A DNA stretch of 7,883 nt from Verrucomicrobiota bacterium (GTDB lineage: Bacteria > Verrucomicrobiota > Verrucomicrobiia > Limisphaerales > UBA1100), in contig DQLO01000332.1 in assembly GCA_015660155.1 (NCBI GenBank), positions 1 to 7,883 of the forward strand, given 5' to 3'. The notes under the pieces are model-generated. The model had not been told where the DNA came from. It worked only from the letters and a program-made list of their open reading frames with translations, and did not search any database. Made by a program: the position numbers and the translations under genes. This document shows, piece by piece, positions 1 through 5,681 of the stretch (positions are counted from its first letter, which is position 1; every line of letters starts with the position of its first letter).

Positions 1-411
1 GACGACAAAAAGATCAAGGAATTCAAGGGCGGCGGCGACCACTTTGGGAACTTCATTGACGCCGTGCGCAGCCGCAACCCAAAGGACCTCAACGCTGAGA
101 TTTTGGAAGGTCATCTCTCCAGCGCGTTATGCCACACCGGCAACATCAGCCATAGGTTGGGTGACGATGCCAACTTGGCAGACATCCGCAACTTTGTGAA
201 AAAAGATTTCGGCGGCACCGAAGCCGTGGATCGAATGATCGATCACTTGGCAGTCAAAAACGAAGTGGACTTGAAAGCCACCCCGCTCACCCTCGGCCCG
301 GCGCTGAAGATGAACAGCAAAGCCGAAACCTTCCCGGGAAACGCGGCCGCCAGCAAAATGCTCACACGCGAGTATCGCAAGCCCTTCGTGGTGCCGGAAA
401 TCAAGATCTGA
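1..411 (+). CDS. Gfo/Idh/MocA family oxidoreductase, C-terminal part (5' end outside window)
   Basis: The reading frame is open from base 1 and ends at TGA 409-411, so this is the last 136 codons of a longer gene; the internal ATG and GTG codons are not the start. The segment HFGNFIDAVRSRN followed by LNAEILEGHLSSALCHTGNI and SHRLG (roughly visible residues 14-58) is typical of the C-terminal substrate-side domain of the large group of NAD(P)-dependent sugar or inositol dehydrogenase-like enzymes that is heavily expanded in Verrucomicrobia and Planctomycetes. The NAD-binding Rossmann domain and the catalytic lysine motif lie upstream and cannot be checked. These enzymes normally oxidise or reduce a hydroxyl of a sugar-like substrate, but the substrate cannot be told from this fragment. 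A twin-arginine signal, common in this group, also could not be assessed. The gene converges on the DUF5069 gene. Confidence 0.85.
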   Translation, partial: DDKKIKEFKGGGDHFGNFIDAVRSRNPKDLNAEILEGHLSSALCHTGNISHRLGDDANLADIRNFVKKDFGGTEAVDRMIDHLAVKNEVDLKATPLTLGPALKMNSKAETFPGNAAASKMLTREYRKPFVVPEIKI

Positions 412-425
412 TACCGCGGTTTTTT

Positions 426-480
426 AGACACGGATTACACGGGTTTTCACGGATGACTTAATCTGTGTTAATCCGTGTCT
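426..480. repeat. CACGGAT-type inverted repeat between convergent genes, possible terminator
   Basis: The outer 12 bases are perfectly complementary (426-437 with 469-480). With T468 bulged, pairing continues as 438-444 with 461-467, including two G-U pairs, giving a stem of about 19 pairs and a loop of about 16 bases. The element is built from a degenerate seven-base word: CACGGAT at 429 and 448, CACGGGT at 438, and inverted copies at 461 (ATCTGTG) and 471 (ATCCGTG). On the + strand the hairpin is followed by CTC and five T (484-488), so it could end transcription of the oxidoreductase gene. On the - strand it is followed by A rather than T, which makes it a poorer terminator for the DUF5069 gene. 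I have the impression that this consensus recurs between genes in many environmental bacterial genomes, but this was not checked. Confidence 0.7.
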
Positions 481-487
481 CTCTTTT

Positions 488-925
488 TCAGAGCCGCCCT
501 TCGTCCGCATCGATGAAGTCCACGAAGCACTGGATGTCATTGCGATCGCCCATGCCGGTATCTTCCTTGCGTTGAGCGAGGCGGGCGCGCAAGTCGGTAT
601 CGGATTCATCTGATCCGTAATTACCCACGGTGTCGTTGAATCCTGATTGGGCGGCCGGATCCAGTCGGTCATTAACATTATGACACACCCAATCGGCCAC
701 CTGCCCATCCGTGTCGCTGGCGGCTACGAGGGCGGTGAACTCGTCCGGATCCACCCCGGCGGTTTCGAACCATTTGACGTCAAATCCGCGATGGAGGAAG
801 TTGGGCTTATAATCTTCGTGCAGTTTGCCCGCTAAATTTAGGCGAATCTTGTCAATCAACCGGGGCAGATAAATCCAGCCGGCCATAGTTTCGCGGGGGC
901 TTCGGGGAAAAATGGTGTCACTCAT
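488..925 (-). CDS. DUF5069 domain-containing protein
   Basis: This is a complete 145-residue soluble protein. The order PRSPRETMAGWIYLPRLIDK (residues 7-26), then IRLNLAGKLHEDY (27-39) and FLHRGFDVKWFE (43-54), and the end FVDFIDADEGR (134-144) match the family I know as DUF5069, a small uncharacterised family frequent in Verrucomicrobia and Planctomycetes. The length is usual for the family and both ends look intact. No catalytic motif, signal peptide or membrane segment is visible, and no function is known to me. The start at 923-925 is chosen because the family motif begins a few residues later. The only G-rich stretch upstream (complement of 940-944) lies 15-19 bases away, too far for a normal ribosome binding site. 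It appears to be a single-gene unit reading away from the membrane-protein genes, so its promoter should lie in 926-1148. Confidence 0.85.
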   Translation of the reverse strand: MSDTIFPRSPRETMAGWIYLPRLIDKIRLNLAGKLHEDYKPNFLHRGFDVKWFETAGVDPDEFTALVAASDTDGQVADWVCHNVNDRLDPAAQSGFNDTVGNYGSDESDTDLRARLAQRKEDTGMGDRNDIQCFVDFIDADEGRL

Positions 926-1148
926 GCCCGATTGATTTGCCCCCGAACAGGCGGGATGTCAATCCTCGGTTCAAACGACTAACCAAAATAGTGATTGACT
1001 TGATTACGCTAATGGAGAAAATCCGCGCCCAAACAACCTGCTACCCACCTCTGTGGGGCAAAACGGGCAAAAAACCTTATTGACAAGTTTTGCACAAAAG
1101 CATTCGATTGTCCGCAACCACTGTTTGTAACAACCCAACAAGCAACCT
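926..1148. promoter_or_regulatory. Divergent intergenic region with candidate promoter for the 1149-2735 unit
   Basis: This 223-base gap separates genes transcribed in opposite directions and must hold promoters for both. On the + strand there is a perfect -35 hexamer TTGACA at 1080-1085; with a 17-base spacer the -10 position is TTCGAT (1103-1108), which matches the consensus at only three of six bases. A second TTGACT lies at 995-1000 without a convincing -10. A small hairpin (CCCAC 1044-1048 with GTGGG 1053-1057) lies just upstream of the first candidate. The assignment is weak. Nothing else is recognisable apart from a doubtful 23-codon reading frame (1012-1083). Confidence 0.3.
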
Positions 1149-1871
1149 ATGTCTGAAAACGAAAAAGAATCCAATCACGATTCCGAGTCCACTGAGTCCA
1201 CTCATGATTCCGGATCGGCCATTGAATCTCAGTTGATGGAAATCACTGAATTCGAGCACAAAATCCGCCTCCTCCGCTGGGGCATGGTAGTCGGCACACT
1301 GCTGATCATCGCCCTGGGCGTCATTAACATCATCAACAAGGTGCATCGCGCCGCCCAGCCGGCTCTGCAAATCGTGGAGGACGCCAAGGCGATCTTGCCC
1401 GAAGCCCAAAAATCTGCGTTAGCAATTCAGGAACTCGTCACCGGAGGCGATCGTTTCGATGAAATGGCTGAAAATTTCCGGAATCAACTCAAAGGTCTGG
1501 AAGACATTCCCGAACGGGTTTCCATGAGCGCGAGAAATCAATTGGTGACAGTTCTCAATGATCGCGATGACAAGCTGCGGGAACTTTTCCCGGACTTGAC
1601 CGAGAAGAAACAGGCAGAGCTCATCTCCGCAATCGCGAGCATTGGCGAGGAACGCGGCGATGAAATATTGATCTCTCTCTTTGCCGAACACATCACCGAG
1701 GTCGCCGCAATCAACCACAATCTGGAAATCATTCATGCCAAGGAAGCTTCCAACATTACTATGGAAAGCAATATGCAAGCTGGCCTGATGTTGGTTTCCT
1801 CTGTCCTTGAGTTGCTCGTGGCCACGGTCAACGATCTCAAGGAATCTGCTGACGCCCAACTCGACAATTAA
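1149..1871 (+). CDS. Unrecognised single-pass membrane protein, first of a pair
   Basis: I do not recognise this 240-residue protein. Residues 1-30 are hydrophilic and rich in Ser, Glu and Asp, including an EST-EST repeat encoded by two tandem copies of GAGTCCACT (1185-1202). A basic stretch (KIRLLRW, 38-44) precedes one strongly hydrophobic segment at about 44-63 (GMVVGTLLIIALGVINII). The rest (64-240) is charged and apparently almost wholly helical, with hydrophobic spacing that suggests amphipathic helices or a coiled-coil bundle; it has no cysteines. The most economical topology is a signal anchor with a short cytoplasmic N-terminus and a periplasmic helical domain, but the basic residues on both sides of the segment leave this open. 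No catalytic motif is visible. The start has no Shine-Dalgarno sequence. The next gene begins 24 bases after the stop and has the same architecture, so the two are probably co-transcribed. Confidence 0.75.
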   Translation: MSENEKESNHDSESTESTHDSGSAIESQLMEITEFEHKIRLLRWGMVVGTLLIIALGVINIINKVHRAAQPALQIVEDAKAILPEAQKSALAIQELVTGGDRFDEMAENFRNQLKGLEDIPERVSMSARNQLVTVLNDRDDKLRELFPDLTEKKQAELISAIASIGEERGDEILISLFAEHITEVAAINHNLEIIHAKEASNITMESNMQAGLMLVSSVLELLVATVNDLKESADAQLDN

Positions 1872-1895
1872 TCCCAACCCAATCGATTTAATATT

Positions 1896-2735
1896 ATGAG
1901 CAACGAATCAAAATCTCAGGACGGCCAAATGGCGGAGGAATTTGTGGAAACCACCCGCAACCGCTTGGAGCGCTCCTACAAAAACAACGTCATCGTCACC
2001 ATCGTGGTGTTGTCACTCATCACCCTCTATTTTGTGCTTCTCAACAGAATGTTTGTGGATGATGCCATTGATGTAGCCGAAACCTACACCCAGGTCTACG
2101 AAGGCGATATCGAGAAATACACCAAGCTCTCCAAGGACGCTCTTCAAGTGGTCAACGCGTTGACGGATCCGGAAAAGGCGCCCGGACTCGCCCTCCGCAT
2201 CCTTGCCGAGCAAACCGATGCTGTCATCGCCGGCGATGCCGCCTCATGGGAAAAGTGGGTCACGTCCCTTAAGGCAAACCTCAAAAAAGTTCCCGATTGG
2301 GCCAAGGATGAGGACACCTACAAGATCGGCGAATCAATGGAGAAACGCGTTGAAAACTGGACGCTTCAAGTTCTACAGGATTCCACTACCGAACTAGGCG
2401 AAACCATCGACGCCTATCTGGAGAACAATAAAGACAAGGTCGCCAAGTTCGCCCAAGATTCGAGTGACGAAGATGCCCTCAATATTTTGGCTGATGGACT
2501 TCAAGGGGAGCTGATTCGGTTTATGGATGAAACCGAGATCACCAACAAAGGCACGCTGGCGGATCAATCCCGCAATGTGCTGATCAAACTGCAGCTCGCT
2601 AACGAAATCCTCAAGGAATTGGCGGAAAAAGATCACAAAGATCTAAACCGCGAGCAACGCCAACTGCGCCTCGCCATCGCCCTAATGATGGAAGGCACCC
2701 AAAATCTCAAAATCCCCGGCGACGGCACTGAGTAA
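1896..2735 (+). CDS. Unrecognised single-pass membrane protein, second of a pair
   Basis: I do not recognise this 279-residue protein. Residues 1-30 are hydrophilic and end in a basic stretch (RNRLERSYKN, 21-30). One transmembrane segment follows at about 31-50 (NVIVTIVVLSLITLYFVLLN), with acidic residues just after it (DDAIDVAE), which by the positive-inside rule favours cytoplasmic N-terminus and periplasmic C-terminus. Residues 55-270 are predicted by eye to be helical, rich in Lys, Glu, Asp and Ala, with several Trp (118, 121, 135, 155), and no cysteine, enzyme motif or lipobox. The overall plan matches the preceding gene, 24 bases upstream. There is no Shine-Dalgarno sequence; the start is preceded by the AT-rich TTTAATATT. 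A strong intrinsic terminator follows 17 bases after the stop, so the pair forms a closed transcription unit. A role as a paired envelope or scaffold factor is possible but is only inference. Confidence 0.75.
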   Translation: MSNESKSQDGQMAEEFVETTRNRLERSYKNNVIVTIVVLSLITLYFVLLNRMFVDDAIDVAETYTQVYEGDIEKYTKLSKDALQVVNALTDPEKAPGLALRILAEQTDAVIAGDAASWEKWVTSLKANLKKVPDWAKDEDTYKIGESMEKRVENWTLQVLQDSTTELGETIDAYLENNKDKVAKFAQDSSDEDALNILADGLQGELIRFMDETEITNKGTLADQSRNVLIKLQLANEILKELAEKDHKDLNREQRQLRLAIALMMEGTQNLKIPGDGTE

Positions 2736-2752
2736 TTCCACACCCTTTTCAC

Positions 2753-2787
2753 AGCCCCACCCCTAAACCGGGTGGGGCTTTTTTTTT
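2753..2787 (+). terminator. Strong rho-independent terminator after the membrane-protein pair
   Basis: A perfect 10-pair, G/C-rich stem (AGCCCCACCC at 2753-2762 with GGGTGGGGCT at 2770-2779) encloses a 7-base loop (2763-2769). It runs straight into nine consecutive T (2779-2787). It begins 17 bases after the stop codon of the second membrane-protein gene and finishes 34 bases before lpxI. Confidence 0.95.
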
Positions 2788-2814
2788 GTGCCATCCGCCT
2801 CCGCCTGTTAAACT
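2786..2814 (+). promoter_or_regulatory. lpxI: Candidate lpxI promoter overlapping the terminator tail
   Basis: TTGTGC (2786-2791) and TAAACT (2809-2814) are spaced by exactly 17 bases, matching the -35 and -10 consensus at three and four of six positions. If this is used, transcription would begin at about 2821-2822, on or next to the lpxI start codon, producing a leaderless message. The hexamers are weak. The main reason to propose them is the lack of any other space between the terminator and the gene. Confidence 0.25.
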
Positions 2815-2821
2815 CCCGCCC

Positions 2822-3631
2822 ATGGCTGACACTCCGCATACGCTCGGCATCATCGCCGGCAACCGCACCCTGCCCCGCGTGCTCGCCCGCGAAGCCCGCG
2901 CCGCCGGCGTCCAACACCTCGTCGCCGCCGCGTTTACGGATGAGACCGAACCGGAATTGTCCGAGTTCGTGGACGTCATCGAATGGCTCCGCGTTGGGCA
3001 GCTCAACAAGCTGGTGGAGGTCTTCCAAAAACACAACGTCACCCAATGCGTGATGGTCGGCCAAATCGCGCCTAAGAATCTTTTTGACCTCCGCCCTGAT
3101 CTGCGCGCCGTCAAGCTGCTCGCCAGTCTGCCCGAGAAAAACGCCCACTCACTCTTCGGCGGCATCGCGGATGAACTCGCCAAGGACGGCATCACCCTCA
3201 TCGAAGCCACCCCGTGGCTCAAACCGGCGATGCCCTCCGCCGGTTTTCAACTCGGCCCTGAGCCCGCCGATGATGTTCGCGCCGATATTGAGTACGGTCT
3301 CCGCATCGCCCGCGAAACCAGCCGGCTAGAGATCGGCCAAACCGTCGTCGTCAAAAACGGTACCGTCCTCGCCGTGGAAGGCCTTGAGGGCACCGACGCC
3401 TGCCTCACGCGCGGCGGCGAATTGGCCGAGGGCGCGGTCGCTGTCAAAATCCCCAAGCCCGGCCACGACCTGCGCTTTGATATTCCTTGCCTCGGCGCGC
3501 GAACTCTGGAAACCTGCGCCTCCGCCCGCATCCGCGCGCTCGCCTTTGAGGGCGGTCGCACGCTGTTGCTGGATGAATCGGAAGTGGACGCTCTGGCCCA
3601 ACGCCACGGCATCACCCTCACCGCTGTTTAA
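2822..3631 (+). CDS. lpxI: UDP-2,3-diacylglucosamine diphosphatase LpxI
   Basis: LpxI hydrolyses UDP-2,3-diacylglucosamine to lipid X and UMP, the fourth step of lipid A synthesis, on the cytoplasmic side of the inner membrane; it replaces LpxH in many bacteria outside gamma- and beta-proteobacteria. The 269-residue protein begins LGIIAGNRTLPRVLAREARA (8-27), the family's N-terminal glycine-containing motif. It continues with VMVGQIAPKNLFDLRPD (77-93). The C-terminal domain holds EGTDACLTRGGELAEGAVAVKIPKPGHDLRFDIPCLG (186-225 region, in pieces EGTDA at 189-193 and HDLRFDIP at 215-222). An Asp in this last segment, probably D220, is the likely counterpart of the metal-dependent catalytic Asp of Caulobacter LpxI; this was not aligned. 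The length suits the family. The start at 2822 is preferred over an in-frame ATG at 2786, which lies in the terminator tail and adds 12 proline-rich residues. There is no Shine-Dalgarno sequence. It is not beside lpxA or lpxB here. Confidence 0.92.
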   Translation: MADTPHTLGIIAGNRTLPRVLAREARAAGVQHLVAAAFTDETEPELSEFVDVIEWLRVGQLNKLVEVFQKHNVTQCVMVGQIAPKNLFDLRPDLRAVKLLASLPEKNAHSLFGGIADELAKDGITLIEATPWLKPAMPSAGFQLGPEPADDVRADIEYGLRIARETSRLEIGQTVVVKNGTVLAVEGLEGTDACLTRGGELAEGAVAVKIPKPGHDLRFDIPCLGARTLETCASARIRALAFEGGRTLLLDESEVDALAQRHGITLTAV

Positions 3632-3634
3632 ACC

Positions 3635-4132
3635 ATGCTGACTTCATACGAATTACTGGGTTTCATTTCACCGGAATTGGCCCACCGCATTCTCGCCGAC
3701 ACCGCCGAGGACAACCGCGAACTGTACGAGGCCACCCTCAGCTCCGTCGCCCGACTGCGCGGCATGCGCCCGCAATTTCTCAAAAAACAACCCAAACCCG
3801 CCCGCCACAAAACCATGGTGCAGGCCATGTGCAAACCCGCCTTCGATGAGGCTACCGGCTCCCTCCTGCGCGGTTGGTTGCTCAAACATCAGCTCGGACT
3901 GCTTACCCAGTTTCTCGATGCCCTCGGCATAAAGCACGAGGAGGGTATCGTGGAAGATCTGCCAAAAACAATCGCCGACGATACGCTCGCCTCCGCGCTC
4001 GACAATCTACTCGCCAATAACGACCAGGATGTGGTCGTGCTTTACCTCCACGCCTTCCACACTATGAACGATGCCGGCTGGTCAAACCTTGAAGCCGCCT
4101 TGGAGAAGGATGAGCGGCTCCAGCTTCTTTGA
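3635..4132 (+). CDS. Unrecognised 165-residue protein co-transcribed with lpxI
   Basis: I do not recognise this protein. It has no signal peptide or membrane segment and reads as a soluble, mainly helical protein. A basic segment at about 40-60 (RLRGMRPQFLKKQPKPARHK) stands out from otherwise acidic flanks. The following part, GSLLRGWLLKHQLGLLTQFLDALG (75-98, in pieces GSLLRGWLL and TQFLDALGI), is strongly amphipathic. The C-terminal third is acidic, with a hydrophobic strand or helix DVVVLYLHAFHTM (132-144). There is a single Cys (66). The start ATG lies only 3 bases after the lpxI stop codon, so the two are almost certainly on one message and may be translationally coupled. That could point to a role linked to lipid A or the envelope, but proximity is the only evidence. 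Confidence 0.75.
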   Translation: MLTSYELLGFISPELAHRILADTAEDNRELYEATLSSVARLRGMRPQFLKKQPKPARHKTMVQAMCKPAFDEATGSLLRGWLLKHQLGLLTQFLDALGIKHEEGIVEDLPKTIADDTLASALDNLLANNDQDVVVLYLHAFHTMNDAGWSNLEAALEKDERLQLL

Positions 4133-4133
4133 C

Positions 4134-4170
4134 CCCTTTTGTGCATTTTTTCTCAAAAAAGGGCTTTTAT
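4134..4170 (+). terminator. Possible weak terminator after the lpxI unit
   Basis: CCCTTTT (4134-4140) is complementary to AAAAGGG (4157-4163), giving a 7-pair, A/T-rich stem around a 16-base loop, followed by CTTTTAT. An alternative inner hairpin pairs the T run 4146-4151 with the A run 4155-4160. It starts right after the stop codon at 4130-4132. The stem is weak and read-through into gnd is possible. Confidence 0.35.
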
Positions 4171-4184
4171 CCATCGCCGGATTT

Positions 4185-4216
4185 TGTAATCGTTCGCGCC
4201 TCGCACACACCGTGTG
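4185..4216 (+). promoter_or_regulatory. gnd: Candidate gnd -10 box and small palindrome in the gnd leader
   Basis: TGTAAT at 4185-4190 matches the -10 consensus at five of six bases, but no acceptable -35 box lies at the right distance. Between it and the gnd start (4227) is an 11-base palindrome, CACAC-C-GTGTG (4206-4216), placed where a repressor operator or a small leader hairpin could act. Both are short enough to be chance. Confidence 0.22.
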
Positions 4217-4226
4217 ATTCAAAATA

Positions 4227-5681
4227 ATGGAACCCCAAGGCGATATCGCTCTCATCGGACTGGCTGTAATGGGCCGGAATCTCATTCTCAACATGAACGA
4301 CCACGGCTACACTGTCGTGGCTCACAATCGCACCGCCGCCCGCGTGGACGAATTTCTCGCCGGCGAGGCGAATGGCACAAACGTCATCGGCGCACGCACC
4401 ATCCCCGAAATGGTTGCCCACCTCAAACGCCCTCGCCGCGTGATGCTCCTCGTGAAGGCCGGCCAACCGGTGGATGATTTCATCGAAAAACTGCTACCCC
4501 ATCTCGCCCCCGGCGACATCATCATCGACGGTGGCAACTCGCTTTACGAAGACACCATCCGCCGCACCAAATACCTCGAATCGCGCGGATTGCTCTTCGT
4601 GGGCACCGGCGTTTCCGGCGGCGAAGAAGGCGCGCGCATCGGCCCCTCAATCATGCCCGGCGGATCCCAAGCCGCGTGGCCACACGTCAAAGAAATTTTC
4701 CAGGCCATCTCCGCCAAGGTGGAAGACAACACTCCCTGCTGCGATTGGGTCGGTGCCGATGGCGCCGGGCATTACGTGAAGATGATCCACAACGGCATCG
4801 AGTACGGCGATATGCAACTCATCTGCGAAGCGTACAATCTAATGAAGACCGGTCTCGGAATGAGCGCCGATGAAATGCACGCCGTCTTCGCCGAATGGAA
4901 CACCGGCCCGCTCGATTCCTATCTCATCGAAATCACCCGCGACATCCTCGGATACAAAGACACCGACGGCCAACCGCTCGTGGAAAAAATCCTCGATACC
5001 GCCGGCCAAAAAGGCACCGGCAAATGGACCGTTATCAACTCCGCCGAACTGGGCATGCCCATCACCCTCATCGCCGAGGCCGTGTACGCGCGGTGCATCT
5101 CCGCGCAAAAAGACGAGCGCGTAAAGGCCAGCAAAAAAATTCGCGGCCCCAAGCCCGCCATCACCCGCGAGCGGGCGAAATTCATCGAAGACATCCGCTG
5201 CGCACTTTATGCCTCCAAAATTGTCAGCTACACACAAGGCTTTATGCTCCTGCGCGCCGCCGCCAAGGAATACAACTGGCACCTCAATTACGGCAACATC
5301 GCCATGATGTGGCGCGGCGGCTGCATCATTCGCAGCGCCTTCCTCGGCAAAATTAAGGAAGCCTACGACAAACATCCCCGCCTCCAATCGCTGTTGCTCG
5401 ACACTTATTTCAAACGCGAAATCCGCCACAGCCAAAAAGGCTGGCGCAACGTCATCGCCGTCGCCGCCAAGCGCGGCATTCCCGTGCCCGCGTTCGGCAC
5501 CGCCCTTTCCTTTTTCGACAGCTACCGCACCGAACGCCTCCCCGCAAATTTACTCCAAGCCCAACGCGACTACTTCGGCGCCCACACTTACGAACGCATC
5601 GACCAACCGCGCGGCCAATTCTTCCACACCAACTGGACCGGCCGAGGCGGTGATGTTTCCTCAACTACTTACAATGCCTGA
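4227..5681 (+). CDS. gnd: 6-phosphogluconate dehydrogenase, decarboxylating
   Basis: Gnd converts 6-phosphogluconate and NADP+ to ribulose 5-phosphate, CO2 and NADPH in the cytoplasm, the last oxidative step of the pentose phosphate pathway. The 484-residue protein is full length. The NADP-binding motif GLAVMGRNL is at 11-19 and the NADP-recognising NRT at 34-36. IIIDGGNS (98-105) and GTGVSGGEEGAR (126-137) are the substrate-side signatures. The catalytic segment VKMIHNGIEYGDMQ (184-197) carries K185, the expected base, and E192, the expected acid. The family signature ILDTAGQKGTGKW is at 255-267, and the C-terminal substrate-contact region includes H453. The C-terminal tail FHTNWTGRGGDVSSTTYNA (466-484) puts it in the long form shared with eukaryotic enzymes and many bacteria, rather than the short-chain GndA-like form. 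All key residues are present. There is no Shine-Dalgarno sequence; AATAATG precedes the start. Its last 8 bases overlap the HAD gene. Confidence 0.97.
   Translation: MEPQGDIALIGLAVMGRNLILNMNDHGYTVVAHNRTAARVDEFLAGEANGTNVIGARTIPEMVAHLKRPRRVMLLVKAGQPVDDFIEKLLPHLAPGDIIIDGGNSLYEDTIRRTKYLESRGLLFVGTGVSGGEEGARIGPSIMPGGSQAAWPHVKEIFQAISAKVEDNTPCCDWVGADGAGHYVKMIHNGIEYGDMQLICEAYNLMKTGLGMSADEMHAVFAEWNTGPLDSYLIEITRDILGYKDTDGQPLVEKILDTAGQKGTGKWTVINSAELGMPITLIAEAVYARCISAQKDERVKASKKIRGPKPAITRERAKFIEDIRCALYASKIVSYTQGFMLLRAAAKEYNWHLNYGNIAMMWRGGCIIRSAFLGKIKEAYDKHPRLQSLLLDTYFKREIRHSQKGWRNVIAVAAKRGIPVPAFGTALSFFDSYRTERLPANLLQAQRDYFGAHTYERIDQPRGQFFHTNWTGRGGDVSSTTYNA

Noticed and set aside
1012..1083. A 23-codon reading frame (starts MEKIRAQTTCYPPLWGKTG) upstream of the membrane-protein pair, a possible leader peptide.
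   Set aside because: It has no ribosome binding site, no regulatory-codon run and no attenuator-like hairpins after it; length is within chance.
1185..1202. Two tandem copies of a 9-base unit (GAGTCCACT).
   Set aside because: It only encodes EST-EST in a low-complexity N-terminus; two copies do not make a meaningful repeat array.
1419..1877. A 152-codon reverse-strand frame inside the first membrane-protein gene.
   Set aside because: The + strand frame has a credible membrane segment, a start and operon spacing. The reverse frame has no family resemblance and no promoter or start context.
2786..2821. A 12-residue N-terminal extension of LpxI from an upstream in-frame ATG.
   Set aside because: It would begin inside the terminator T tract and add a proline-rich stretch absent from the family; the start at 2822 fits the family N-terminus.
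2633..3148. A 171-codon reverse-strand frame spanning the terminator and the start of lpxI.
   Set aside because: It would read through the terminator hairpin and opposes two well supported genes.
4839..5435. A 198-codon open frame on the reverse strand inside gnd.
   Set aside because: gnd is certain on the other strand. G+C-rich codon use leaves long open antisense frames, and the product resembles no protein.
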